DNA of 64,000 bases, taken from assembly GCF_004343305.1 (NCBI RefSeq), contig NZ_SMAF01000003.1:1-64000 (forward strand). Direction: 5' to 3'. The position numbers and the translations under genes were made by a program. This document shows positions 1 through 9,073 of this stretch, piece after piece. A model generated the notes under the pieces. That model did no database searches. It saw nothing but the letters and a program-made list of their open reading frames with translations, and was not told the origin of the DNA. This DNA comes from Pseudofulvimonas gallinarii. GTDB lineage: Bacteria; Pseudomonadota; Gammaproteobacteria; Xanthomonadales; UBA2363. Position 1 is the first letter of the stretch; each line of letters starts with the position of its first letter.

Positions 1-1
1 G

Positions 2-55
2 CCCACCACGCTCGATCGCGACATCGACTCGCTGCTCCCGCTGCGACAACACTGA
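2..55 (+). CDS. C-terminal tail of an upstream gene (partial)
   Basis: The first bases read as an open frame that enters from outside the window and stops with TGA at 53-55, giving a 17-residue tail that ends SLLPLRQH. Codon use is GC-rich like the host, unlike the protease that follows. The fragment is too short to identify. A leucine-leucine-proline tail is seen in some transposases, but that is only a guess. Confidence 0.3.
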   Translation, partial: PTTLDRDIDSLLPLRQH

Positions 56-95
56 TCGATTCGCCGCAACAAGGTGTCACCGCCGGACGCTTACG

Positions 96-2516
96 TTGAT
101 CTCGTTTTTGGTAACGGCTCTTGGTTCGGCGCAGCCCGCCGAACTTCGCCCAAGGCTCCACGTGCTCCTGTCCACCGATCCAGCAGCCCCGACACCGGAT
201 CAGGTCGTTAATGGATGGAACTTCGAAACCAAGTCACCAACGCCAGGCTTGGCGGTAGGAAGTCCGGTTGGTGCGTGGTACCTATTGCCGCTGAGGGCAT
301 CCGGAGATTTCAAGGATCTGCTCGAACAGCAGCCCAATACGCCCAGGGCAAGACTGGAGCGATACATCGTTGTCGAGTATCCGGATGATCCCAACGCGGC
401 AGCGGGGATGTTGGCGCTTCAAGCTGATCCCAACATCGAGGCCGTATCAGCGCCGATTTCGTTTCAGTTCTCTTCCGCGACGCTGCAAAGTTTCTCGATT
501 GAGCAATCCGTTCCCCTTGGCGGTGGCACCAACTATGGATGGGGTGGCCTCAATCTTGGGAGAGCGTGGAACTACGCGGGCGGGCATTCGCTCATAGGCG
601 TGATTGATACGGGACTACAGACCAATCATCCCGAGTTGCGCTCATTCACGCCATCGGGATCGTTCACGCTCGGAAACTTCCTTCCGGTTTATTCATTGAA
701 CATCGGTGCTTGGCCCGACAGCATTGACACCAATGTCGACGAGCGCGCACCGAGTGTCGTTCAATACCCCAATCCATACTGCCCTATGGATGGCAATGGG
801 CAGGCTCCCATCGATTTCGTGGGTCACGGTACTCACGTATCAGGACTGTTGGCGGCCAACGCTTATGACGGTACAACTGTCGCGGGTGTCTGCAAGAACT
901 GCGGTGTTGCAATGTATCGGATCGTTTATGGTGTCTGTGTCGTTGGCTACGGAGTTCTCGCCGATTTCAACTCGGATGCAGGGGCGGCAGCTTTCACGTT
1001 CCTGGGAGACACGGGTGCCCAAGTCATCAGCAACAGCTATGGCTTCAATCCATGGGTGGTTGATTGTTGCACTAATTACGGAAAAAACCCGTTCTGCGAA
1101 GCTCTGAACTACATACAGCAACGAGAGATCATTGTTGTGGCCGCGTCGGGCAACAACCGGAACTGGCTTGATTTCCCGGCCTCTGATCCGCGAGTGGTGG
1201 CAGCTGGCGGTTTTGACGAAACGTTGCAGCTGTGGGACGAAGATCGGGATCCGCCACCCGCTCATCTTGACGACTGCCCGATGCCGGGGTTCAGCGACCA
1301 ATGCGGCTCCAATCGGACATTCTCGCTGCTGCAACCCAAGCAGGAGGTCGTCGCCGCGGCTCGACAAGTCTATGGGGCCATCTACACGGGGTTCAACTGG
1401 AATATGGATTTTGGTTGCGGCGACAGTTTTGGCCCGGGTGGTACCAGCGATGGCTATGGCAACTGCACAGGCACGTCGATGTCGGCGCCACAGATCGCGG
1501 GTGTGCTCGGCTTGTTGCGTTCCATCAATTCGCTCGTAGGTGCGGGCGACCCAGAGAACGCCTTAATCTTCGGCGTGCGCGATGTGCTGTCGTCCACGAC
1601 CTATCAGGCACAAGCTGGGATCAGCTGGGGCTTTGATTTGGGTTATGGCCGACCGGACGTGGAGGCGGCAGCGAAGCGCATGCTCGGCAAGGTCGCAGGC
1701 ACTGCCAGCCGGAATCGGGTGACACCGCTGTTCAGCGTCTATGGGAGTGGAGCCAAGGATTACGCGTACACGACATCCCCGCATACGGCAGCCGCGCTGC
1801 TGATAAATGGCGTGTCCAACTACGTCACGACCGGCACGGCGGTGCAGGGCTATCCGGCGTTCCCACCGGACCCCTACATACTTCCGTCCGATATGCCACG
1901 GGCCAACACGTTCATCATGACCACCGAGTACAAGACCCGCGCCAGCTATCCGGACTTGGTGCCGCTGTACTTGCTGGATAGGGAGCGGAACTATCCCATC
2001 GGCTGCAATCCGTCCGTTCCGCCCTGCAACACGAACAACCGTGACTACCTGCTGGCGACCGGCATGGGCGAGGTTGAAGCGCTGCACGCGGCGGGCTATC
2101 GCTATCGCGGCATCGAGGGCTACGTCTACCAGCGCTGCACGCCGGAGCCTTCCTGCATTCCGCCAGGCGCGGAGAAGCTGTGGCGGAAGTGCAAGACGGC
2201 CGATGATGACTGCGCTGTGTTCCTGGAGAGCCAGCGCACCACCTTTGAGAGCCTGGGTTACACCGCGACAGTGCCGGCGGGTTTCCCGCAGCATATCGGC
2301 TACGCCTATCCCAACGTGGATACTGACGGCGACGGGCTGATCGACGGCATGGAATACGTGATCGGCACCAGCCACCTGCATGCGGACAGCGATGGGGACG
2401 GTTCACCGGACGCGACGGAGTTCCCGTTGGCGGCCGTGTCCAACAGCGACCCGTGCAATGGTCCGTTGGCGGGCCGCTGCCCGGCGGACACGCTGTTCGA
2501 CAACGGGTTCCAATAG
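96..2516 (+). CDS. Secreted subtilisin-like (S8) serine protease with Ca-binding tail
   Basis: This is an S8-family endopeptidase, probably exported. The catalytic triad is visible: Asp171 in VIDTG, His244 in GHGTHVSG and Ser461 in GTSMSAP, with the oxyanion Asn in AASGNN. Residues about 85-125 resemble an inhibitor-type propeptide. Near the C-terminus (about 755-785) are two Asp-rich D-x-D-G-D-G repeats like thrombospondin type 3 or EF-hand calcium loops. The protein ends LFDNGFQ, a motif shared with two other exported proteins here. The start is a TTG with a short hydrophobic N-terminus. The frame stays open to the window edge, so the true start and signal peptide may lie upstream or be lost. 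GC is clearly lower than the neighbours over the first two-thirds, which suggests transfer. Confidence 0.85.
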   Translation: MISFLVTALGSAQPAELRPRLHVLLSTDPAAPTPDQVVNGWNFETKSPTPGLAVGSPVGAWYLLPLRASGDFKDLLEQQPNTPRARLERYIVVEYPDDPNAAAGMLALQADPNIEAVSAPISFQFSSATLQSFSIEQSVPLGGGTNYGWGGLNLGRAWNYAGGHSLIGVIDTGLQTNHPELRSFTPSGSFTLGNFLPVYSLNIGAWPDSIDTNVDERAPSVVQYPNPYCPMDGNGQAPIDFVGHGTHVSGLLAANAYDGTTVAGVCKNCGVAMYRIVYGVCVVGYGVLADFNSDAGAAAFTFLGDTGAQVISNSYGFNPWVVDCCTNYGKNPFCEALNYIQQREIIVVAASGNNRNWLDFPASDPRVVAAGGFDETLQLWDEDRDPPPAHLDDCPMPGFSDQCGSNRTFSLLQPKQEVVAAARQVYGAIYTGFNWNMDFGCGDSFGPGGTSDGYGNCTGTSMSAPQIAGVLGLLRSINSLVGAGDPENALIFGVRDVLSSTTYQAQAGISWGFDLGYGRPDVEAAAKRMLGKVAGTASRNRVTPLFSVYGSGAKDYAYTTSPHTAAALLINGVSNYVTTGTAVQGYPAFPPDPYILPSDMPRANTFIMTTEYKTRASYPDLVPLYLLDRERNYPIGCNPSVPPCNTNNRDYLLATGMGEVEALHAAGYRYRGIEGYVYQRCTPEPSCIPPGAEKLWRKCKTADDDCAVFLESQRTTFESLGYTATVPAGFPQHIGYAYPNVDTDGDGLIDGMEYVIGTSHLHADSDGDGSPDATEFPLAAVSNSDPCNGPLAGRCPADTLFDNGFQ

Positions 2517-3041
2517 GAAAAAGCCTGACAACGTGCGTCGTTCGTGACGGTCCGGGATCGGACTGGTCGGAGTGACCACCAGTTTCCGGTGCCGTTCGCC
2601 TCGGAGGCGACCCCCACCGGCGTCAGGATAGATGCCGCCCGGATCGGATCGTAAGCTGCCCAGTCGGGTGATCCCATATCAAAATCCGAATACCGCAAAG
2701 ATATCGAGGGCGGGAAGGGTGAACAGGGTGAGGTTGATCGTCGAGGCCTGGCAGCGGAGACGGCTATCGTAGTGGTGTCCGAACAGCCGCGACCATCCAC
2801 GCGCCAGGATGCCCGTCGCCAGCACCGGGCCCTGGTGAAGATCGCAGCGCCGCCGCGGTCCCCGTCGACCGGCTTGTCGTTGCCACAGTGTTGCGCACCC
2901 GCAGGGTGATGACGTGGGTCAGCCCTCGGCGAGCGCTCAGGGGAAAGGCGCGGCAAGCGATGCGGAAGCGACAGCCAATGCGCGTGACGGTGCGGATTGC
3001 GGTGCTAACATCCACTGCCGACGGAACAGGGAACTTCGACG
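2517..3041. other. Gene-free stretch between protease and decarboxylase
   Basis: Frames open here on both strands lack family motifs and overlap one another. The base composition is mixed, with an AT-richer patch near 2680-2715. The promoter of the decarboxylase gene should lie in the last 150 bases. The 2555-2625 segment, read on the minus strand, has repeated GGTCAC/CCGGAA-like words reminiscent of IS21-family ends, but no transposase is recognisable. Confidence 0.4.
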
Positions 3042-4307
3042 ATGCCGCCCGGCGCCACGACGGACGAAAGCCAAGCGATGCCGATGGCCGGACCGATGCG
3101 CGAATGGCCCCGCGACGACGACGGCGAATGGTTGCTGGGCGGACGGCCGCTGGCGCAGGTCGTCGCCGAAGTCGGTGGCACGCCCTGCTACCTCTACGAC
3201 CGCGGGCGCATCGACCAGCGCATCGCAGCGCTGCGGGCCGGTCTGCCGGTGCGGGTGCTGCTGCATTACGCCATCAAGGCCAACCCCATGCCGGCGCTGG
3301 TCGCGCACATGGCGCGGCGCGTCGATGGGCTGGATGTCGCGTCGGCCGGCGAACTGCGCGTGGCCCTCGATGCGGGTGGCGCACGCGAGCACATCAGTTT
3401 CGCCGGGCCGGGCAAGAGCGAGGCCGAGCTGATCCAGGCGCACGCCGCGGACATCCTCGTGAACCTGGAATCCCGGCGCGAGATCGAACTGCTGGCCCGG
3501 CTCGGCGAGCGCAGCGGCCGCGCGGCTCGTGTCGCGGTGCGCGTGAACCTGCCCTTCGAACTGCGCGCCTCCGGCATGAAGATGAGCGGCGGCGCCAAGC
3601 CCTTCGGCATCGATGCCGAGGAGGTGCCCGAGGTGCTGGCGAGCATCGCCGGCAGCGGGCTGCGCTTCGAAGGCTTCCACTGCTTTGCCGGTTCGCAGAA
3701 CCTCAAGGCCGAAGCCATCGTCGAAGCGCAGACGCGCAGTTACGACATGGTGCGCGAATGGCGGGATCTGTTTCCGGCACCGCTGCGCACGCTGAATCTG
3801 GGTGGCGGATTCGGCATTCCCTACAGTGATCGCGATGCGCCGCTGGATCTCGCGCCGGTCTTCGAGTCGCTGCATGCACTGGCCGAACGCAGTCGCAGTG
3901 ATTTCGGCGCGGACAGCCGTCTGGTGATCGAGCTGGGGCGCTACCTGGTCGGCGAGGCGGGCCTGTACGTCTGCCGCGTCATCGATCGCAAGGTGTCGCG
4001 CGGCCAGGTGTTCCTGGTCACCGATGGCGGCATGCACCAGCATCTGTCGGCGTCAGGCAATTTCGGCCAGGTCATGCGTCGCAACTATCCGATCGCGGTG
4101 AACGGCCGTGCCGGCGACACCTCTGTCGAAAGCGCCTCCGTGGTCGGACCGCTGTGCACGCCGCTGGACCTGCTCGGCGACCGCGTCGATCTGCCCGCCG
4201 CGCAGCCGGGCGACCTCATCGTGGTGTTCCAGTCCGGCGCCTACGGTCGCAGTGCCAGTCCGCGCGATTTCCTCGGTCATCCCGACGTGCGCGAAGCGCT
4301 GGTCTGA
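3042..4307 (+). CDS. PLP-dependent decarboxylase, exosortase A-system type
   Basis: This is a fold-type III PLP decarboxylase related to diaminopimelate and ornithine decarboxylases. The Schiff-base lysine is Lys79 in HYAIKANP. The HCFAGSQ segment, the glycine-rich phosphate loop GGGFGIPY (about 255-262) and ELGRYLVGEAG fit the family, as does the length of 421. The overall sequence matches the subgroup found beside exosortase A in exopolysaccharide loci, where its substrate is not established. Several in-frame ATGs exist near the N-terminus (codons 1, 13, 15, 19), so the start is uncertain. Two nucleotide-sugar genes follow convergently, which supports a polysaccharide role. No exosortase is in the window. 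Confidence 0.85.
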   Translation: MPPGATTDESQAMPMAGPMREWPRDDDGEWLLGGRPLAQVVAEVGGTPCYLYDRGRIDQRIAALRAGLPVRVLLHYAIKANPMPALVAHMARRVDGLDVASAGELRVALDAGGAREHISFAGPGKSEAELIQAHAADILVNLESRREIELLARLGERSGRAARVAVRVNLPFELRASGMKMSGGAKPFGIDAEEVPEVLASIAGSGLRFEGFHCFAGSQNLKAEAIVEAQTRSYDMVREWRDLFPAPLRTLNLGGGFGIPYSDRDAPLDLAPVFESLHALAERSRSDFGADSRLVIELGRYLVGEAGLYVCRVIDRKVSRGQVFLVTDGGMHQHLSASGNFGQVMRRNYPIAVNGRAGDTSVESASVVGPLCTPLDLLGDRVDLPAAQPGDLIVVFQSGAYGRSASPRDFLGHPDVREALV

Positions 4308-4507
4308 TCGCCACCGCCCGCATTGGCGGGCGCAAGGCGGATCGTCACGCCTGGCGTCCGCCGACAGCGCGCCGACGCGAGCGGAGTGGGCCGAGGCTGG
4401 CCACGCCGCCGCGCACCGCCGCGAACAACGGGGCGGCTGGGTCCGCGCGCGCACGCGAGTGAGGAGCGGCAACCGGAATGCGTTGCCGGGAGCGCTTTGC
4501 GGAACCG

Positions 4508-5524
4508 TCAGACGCCGTAGTAGCCGCGGTACCACTCGATGAATCGCGCGATGCCGGTTTCCAGCGGCGTGTCCGGCGCATAGCCGGTGTCGGCACGAAG
4601 GTCCTCGACATCGGCGTGCGTGTCCGGCACGTCGCCCGGCTGCATCGGCAGCAACTGCTTTTCGACGCGGCGGCCAATGCAGTCTTCCATCACTTCGATG
4701 TAGCGCAGCAGCTCGACCGGATGGTCGTTGCCGATGTTGTAGACGCGATACGGCGCCGTCGCCGAACGCCCCGGATGCGGAGGTGCCGCAACGCTGGCCG
4801 GGTCCGGCGCCGCCGGTCGGTCGAGCACGCGGATCACGCCTTCGACGATGTCGTCGATGTAGGTGAAATCGCGGCTGTGCCGGCCGTGGTTGAACACCTG
4901 CAGCGGTTCGCCGGCGAAGATGCGTCGTGCGAACAGGAACGGACTCATGTCCGGCCGGCCCCAGGGCCCGTACACGGTAAAGAAGCGCAGGCCGGTGGTC
5001 GGCAGGCCGAACAGGTGGCTGTAGGTGTGCGCCATCAGCTCGTTGGCCTTCTTGGTGGCCGCGTACAGGCTGACCGGATGGTCGACCGCATCGCGCACCG
5101 AGAACGGCAGCTTGGCGTTGGCGCCATACACCGAACTCGACGAGGCGTAGACCAGGTGCGCGACCCCGTGGTGGCGGCAGGCTTCCAGCACGTTGATGAA
5201 GCCGACCACGTTGGCGTTGACGTAGGCGCGCGGATTCTCGACCGAGTAGCGCACGCCGGCCTGGGCGGCAAGGTTCACGACATGGGTGGGGTGGAACGTC
5301 GCGAACGCCTTCTCCAGCGCATCGCGATCCTCAAGCTGCGCCTGCACGAACCTGAAACCGGCCTGATCGCGCAGCGGCTGCAGACGTGCCAGTTTCAGCG
5401 CCGGTTCGTAGTAATCGTTGAGGCTGTCGTAGCCGACCACCGCGTCGCCGCGTTCCAGCAGCCGCGCCGACAGGCGCGCACCGATGAAACCCGCGGCGCC
5501 GGTGACCAGGATCGTCGTGTTCAC
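4508..5524 (-). CDS. UDP-glucuronate 4-epimerase-like NAD-dependent epimerase
   Basis: This extended SDR enzyme (338 aa) probably interconverts UDP-glucuronate and UDP-galacturonate, supplying an acidic sugar for surface polysaccharide. The Rossmann motif TGAAGFIG is at the N-terminus, followed by [10 protein letters not shown], a segment typical of UDP-glucuronate epimerases. The catalytic YAATK (YxxxK) lies near residue 153. The start is GTG and overlaps the stop of the upstream dehydrogenase by four bases (GTGA), so the two genes are translationally coupled. The partner makes a uronic acid, which fits consecutive steps. Confidence 0.85.
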   Translation of the reverse strand: MNTTILVTGAAGFIGARLSARLLERGDAVVGYDSLNDYYEPALKLARLQPLRDQAGFRFVQAQLEDRDALEKAFATFHPTHVVNLAAQAGVRYSVENPRAYVNANVVGFINVLEACRHHGVAHLVYASSSSVYGANAKLPFSVRDAVDHPVSLYAATKKANELMAHTYSHLFGLPTTGLRFFTVYGPWGRPDMSPFLFARRIFAGEPLQVFNHGRHSRDFTYIDDIVEGVIRVLDRPAAPDPASVAAPPHPGRSATAPYRVYNIGNDHPVELLRYIEVMEDCIGRRVEKQLLPMQPGDVPDTHADVEDLRADTGYAPDTPLETGIARFIEWYRGYYGV

Positions 5525-6810
5525 AGCCGGTCGTCCACCGCCTCGCGCGGCAGCAGGTGCTTGACGTCGAACAGCACGCTCTGGGCCTTGCCCAGTGCGC
5601 GGATGGCATCGACGCCGGCAGCGAGGAATTCGCCGTGGCCGACGGCGAGCACGATGGCGTCATAGCTGCCGGCCGGGGGCGCGTCGATCAGCACGATGCC
5701 GTACTTGGCGCGCGCCTCGTCGGCAGCGACCCAGGGATCGTGGACATCGACGTCGGCGCCGTAGCTGCGCAGCTCCTCGACGACATCGACGATGCGCGTA
5801 TTGCGCAGGTCGGGGCAGTTTTCCTTGAAAGCCAGGCCAAGAACGAGGACGCGCGCGGTGCCGGGATGGATGCCGCGCCGGGTCATCAGCTTGACCACGC
5901 GGCCGGCGACGTGCGCACCCATGCCGTCGTTGATGCGCCGTCCGGACAGGATGACTTCCGGGTGGTAGCCGACCTGCTGCGCCTTGTGCGTCAGGTAATA
6001 CGGGTCGACGCCGATGCAGTGGCCGCCGACGAGGCCGGGACGGAACGGCTGGAAGTTCCACTTCGTCGCCGCCGCGGCGAGCACGTCGCCGGTGTCGATG
6101 CCGAGGCGATGGAAGATCAGCGCCAGTTCGTTGACCAGCGCGATGTTGAGGTCGCGCTGCGTGTTCTCGATGACCTTGGCCGCTTCGGCGACGCGGATGC
6201 TCGGCGCCAGGTGCGTGCCGGCGCTGATGATGCGCCGGTACAGCGCATCGACGAACGCCGCCGCTTCCGGCGTCGAACCCGACGTCACCTTGAGGATGTT
6301 CTCCAGGCGTCGCGCCGGATCGCCGGGATTGATGCGCTCCGGGCTGTAGCCGGCATGGAAGTCGCGGTTGAGGTGAAGGCCCGATTCGCGCTCGATCACC
6401 GGCACGCAGTCGTCCTCAGTGGCGCCGGGGTAGACCGTCGACTCGAAGATCACCACGCCGCCTTCATGCAGCGCGCGTCCGACCGTCGCGCTGGCGGCCA
6501 GCAGCGGCCCGAGGTCCGGCCGCTTGGCCTCGTCGATCGGGGTCGGCACGGTGACGATGAACACGTTGCAGCCGGCGAGGTCCGCTTCGCGGGCCGTCAG
6601 TGCCAGGTCTGTCGCCGACGCCAGTGCGTCGGCTTCGATTTCGCGGGTCTGGTCGTGTCCCGCCTTGAGCGCCTCGACGCGGTCGGCGTCGATGTCGAAG
6701 CCGGTGGTTGGCCAATGGCGTGCGAAGGCGACCGCCAGGGGCAGGCCGACATAGCCCAGGCCGATGACGGCGATACGCAGGTTGTCGAAGGTCGGCAGCG
6801 GGGCGGGCAT
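5521..6810 (-). CDS. Nucleotide-sugar 6-dehydrogenase, TviB/WbpO type
   Basis: This NAD-dependent enzyme oxidises C6 of a UDP-hexose or UDP-N-acetylhexosamine to the uronate. The N-terminal Rossmann site is [12 protein letters not shown]. The catalytic cysteine lies in [12 protein letters not shown], followed by the arginine-containing SGRRIND. The 429-residue length and the YLTHKAQ segment fit the Vi-antigen TviB/WbpO branch better than plain UDP-glucose dehydrogenase, though the substrate cannot be fixed by eye. It is the first gene of a two-gene minus-strand operon with the epimerase. Confidence 0.87.
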   Translation of the reverse strand: MPAPLPTFDNLRIAVIGLGYVGLPLAVAFARHWPTTGFDIDADRVEALKAGHDQTREIEADALASATDLALTAREADLAGCNVFIVTVPTPIDEAKRPDLGPLLAASATVGRALHEGGVVIFESTVYPGATEDDCVPVIERESGLHLNRDFHAGYSPERINPGDPARRLENILKVTSGSTPEAAAFVDALYRRIISAGTHLAPSIRVAEAAKVIENTQRDLNIALVNELALIFHRLGIDTGDVLAAAATKWNFQPFRPGLVGGHCIGVDPYYLTHKAQQVGYHPEVILSGRRINDGMGAHVAGRVVKLMTRRGIHPGTARVLVLGLAFKENCPDLRNTRIVDVVEELRSYGADVDVHDPWVAADEARAKYGIVLIDAPPAGSYDAIVLAVGHGEFLAAGVDAIRALGKAQSVLFDVKHLLPREAVDDRL

Positions 6811-6868
6811 CGATCGGTCCGTTGGCGGCAGCCGCCAGTCTAGCGCGTGCCCGCCGCGCGCCAGAACG

Positions 6869-7399
6869 TCAGCAGTCCAGCGGCGTCGGCTGGATGATCT
6901 CGACCCAGTAACCGTCCGGATCCCTGATGAAGGCCAGCTCGCGCATGCGCCCGTCGCGGAGGCGTTTCTGGAACGGCACGCCGAGCTGTTCGAATCGTTC
7001 GCAGGCAGCGACCACGTCCGGCACCGACACGCAGATGTGGCCGAAGCCGCGCGGATCGCTGTTGCCGTCGTGGTACACCGGCCCCGGTTCGTCCTCGGTG
7101 CCGTGGTTGTGGGTCAGTTCGAGCACGCCGGGCACCGACTTCATCCAGCGGTGGCGGGCCTGGTCGTCGTCGGGAATCTGCGCCGGGTCGTCAACCAGCA
7201 CCAGGAAGTACAGGCTGAAGCGTGCTTCCGGGAAATGCCGCACTTCCACCAGCGTGAAGCCGAGCACGCGCGAATAGAAGTCCAGCGAGCGCTGGATGTC
7301 CTTGACGCGCAGCATGGTGTGGTTGAACACGAAGCCATGGGTGGCGGCATCGCGGCCGGCGGCCAGGCCGGGCGTGGAGGCGAGATCGGAAAGGGCCAT
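6869..7399 (-). CDS. gloA: Lactoylglutathione lyase (glyoxalase I)
   Basis: This enzyme detoxifies methylglyoxal by isomerising its glutathione hemithioacetal to S-lactoylglutathione in the cytoplasm. Metal ligands are visible in the vicinal-oxygen-chelate fold: His in NHTMLRV, Glu in [10 protein letters not shown], His in GFGHICVSV and Glu in YWVEII. The chosen ATG gives 176 residues, the size of the long Zn-dependent type. A 39-codon upstream extension is possible but would overlap the divergent pepQ start. It is divergently transcribed from pepQ. Confidence 0.9.
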   Translation of the reverse strand: MALSDLASTPGLAAGRDAATHGFVFNHTMLRVKDIQRSLDFYSRVLGFTLVEVRHFPEARFSLYFLVLVDDPAQIPDDDQARHRWMKSVPGVLELTHNHGTEDEPGPVYHDGNSDPRGFGHICVSVPDVVAACERFEQLGVPFQKRLRDGRMRELAFIRDPDGYWVEIIQPTPLDC

Positions 7400-7490
7400 G
7401 GTTGCATTGGAAAGCGTGGGAGGGGACGCCAAGATACCAGCGCCGGCGGCCCGGCCTGCGGCCGAAGTGACGGGCTGGCACAATGGTGCG

Positions 7491-8825
7491 ATGAACGCCG
7501 ATGCCCGCCACGCCACGCTCGCCCAGCTTTATCCGGACCACCTGCGCACGCTGACGGCGCGCGCCGATGCCGCCCTGGACGACTCCGGTTTCGACCGCCT
7601 GCTGATCGCCTCCGGTCGCCTCCGCTACGCCTTCCACGACGACAATCCCCTGCCGTTCAAGGTGAACCCGTCGTTCAAGGCCTGGCTGCCGCTGTCCGAC
7701 CTGACCGATTCCTGGCTGGTCTACGAACCCGGGCGTCGCCCGAAGGTCATCTATTGCCAGCCAGCGGACTACTGGCACCTGCCGCCTTCACCGCCGCAGG
7801 GCTATTGGACGGCGCACGTCGACGTGGTCGTCGTTCGCACGCCGGAGGAAGCGGCGCGCCACCTGCCGGCGGCGGAACGCAGCGCGATCATCGGTGAACC
7901 GGAATGGGCGCTGGGCGATCATGTTCCGAACAACCCGGCGCTGGTCATCGGCCGGCTGGCCTACGCCCGCGCCGCAAAGACCGCCTACGAACTGGAAGCC
8001 ATGCGCATGGCCAGCCGGCGCGCCGTGCGCGGCCATCGCGCCGCCGAGCAGGCGTTTCGCGAAGGCCGCTCCGAGCGCGCGATCCACGAGGCCTACCTGC
8101 ACGCCACCGGCCACAGCGACCTGGACCTGCCCTACGGCAACATCGTCGCCCTGAACGAGCACGCGGCGGTGCTGCACTACCAGCACCAGCGCCATGACCT
8201 GCCCGATGCACACCGTTCGTTCCTGATCGACGCCGGCGCACAGGCGATCGGCTACGCCAGTGACATCACGCGCACCCATGGCAATGGCGACGCCACCTTC
8301 CAGGCGCTGGTCGACGGCGTCGAACGCGTCCAGCAGGCGCTGTGCGACCGGGTCCGGCCGGGTGTCGACTACCGCGACATCCACCTGGCGGCGCATCTCG
8401 GACTGGCGGAAGTGCTGCGTGACCTCGGCGTCGTGCGCATGGACGCCGGGCGGATGGTCGAAACCGGCGTCAGTGCGACCTTCTTCCCGCATGGTATCGG
8501 CCACCTGCTCGGCCTGCAGGTCCATGACGTCGCCGGTTTCGCGGCCGGCCCCGATGGCGGCAGCATCGACCGTCCGGCGGGGCACCCCTTCCTGCGCCTG
8601 ACGCGCGTGCTGGAGGCCGATTTCGTGGTGACGATCGAGCCCGGCCTGTACTTCATCCCGATGCTGCTGGACGGGTTGCGTGCGCGACCGGAAGCGGCCG
8701 GGGTCGACTGGACGCTGGTCGAACACCTGTCGCGCTTCGGCGGCGTGCGCATCGAGGACAACGTGCGCGCGGTCGCCGGCGCGGGGCCGGAGAACCTCAG
8801 CCGCGATGCCTTCGCCGAGGCCTGA
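7491..8825 (+). CDS. pepQ: Xaa-Pro dipeptidase PepQ
   Basis: This is a cytoplasmic metallopeptidase that hydrolyses X-Pro dipeptides. The pita-bread fold ligands for two metal ions are present: Asp residues in IDAGAQ and ASDITRT, His in PHGIGHLLGLQVHD, and Glu in TIEPGLYF and RIEDNVRA. Starting at the ATG at 7491 gives 444 aa, matching the usual PepQ length. Longer upstream starts would run into the gloA control region. Confidence 0.92.
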   Translation: MNADARHATLAQLYPDHLRTLTARADAALDDSGFDRLLIASGRLRYAFHDDNPLPFKVNPSFKAWLPLSDLTDSWLVYEPGRRPKVIYCQPADYWHLPPSPPQGYWTAHVDVVVVRTPEEAARHLPAAERSAIIGEPEWALGDHVPNNPALVIGRLAYARAAKTAYELEAMRMASRRAVRGHRAAEQAFREGRSERAIHEAYLHATGHSDLDLPYGNIVALNEHAAVLHYQHQRHDLPDAHRSFLIDAGAQAIGYASDITRTHGNGDATFQALVDGVERVQQALCDRVRPGVDYRDIHLAAHLGLAEVLRDLGVVRMDAGRMVETGVSATFFPHGIGHLLGLQVHDVAGFAAGPDGGSIDRPAGHPFLRLTRVLEADFVVTIEPGLYFIPMLLDGLRARPEAAGVDWTLVEHLSRFGGVRIEDNVRAVAGAGPENLSRDAFAEA

Positions 8826-8926
8826 GTCGCGGCGTCCGATGGGCATTGGAGGCGCGGCCGAAGCGCGCGCATTCGGCGCTTCCGCGGCACCGTGCCCGCG
8901 ACGGCGCCCACGTGTTTGCGGAGAAC

Positions 8927-8962
8927 AAAACCCCGGCGGCGACGCCATCGACGAAGCCGGGG
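8927..8962 (-). terminator. Probable intrinsic terminator of ygfB-pepP
   Basis: On the minus strand a 7-bp GC stem (arms at 8956-8962 and 8931-8937, with an 18-base loop) is followed by TTTTG. It lies about 110 bases past the pepP stop. The long loop makes it moderate evidence only. Confidence 0.45.
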
Positions 8963-9073
8963 CGGTGCGCCCCCTGCGGAGATGTAGGCCCTCGCCGCTG
9001 CGACCACGGCGCGGGCGCCGGTCGCTTCAGCGGCGTGGTGCGAAAGACGGCATCCGTGCGCCGGCGGCGAAGC

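Noticed and set aside
2560-2572. A 13-base word (GGACTGGTCGGAG) shared in inverted orientation with 53618-53630
   Set aside because: A single 13-base match between two short regions is not enough to claim related elements; no longer similarity was seen.
4315-4332. Hairpin CGCCCG/CGGGCG after the PLP decarboxylase as a terminator
   Set aside because: The stem is only six pairs and no T-run follows on either strand.
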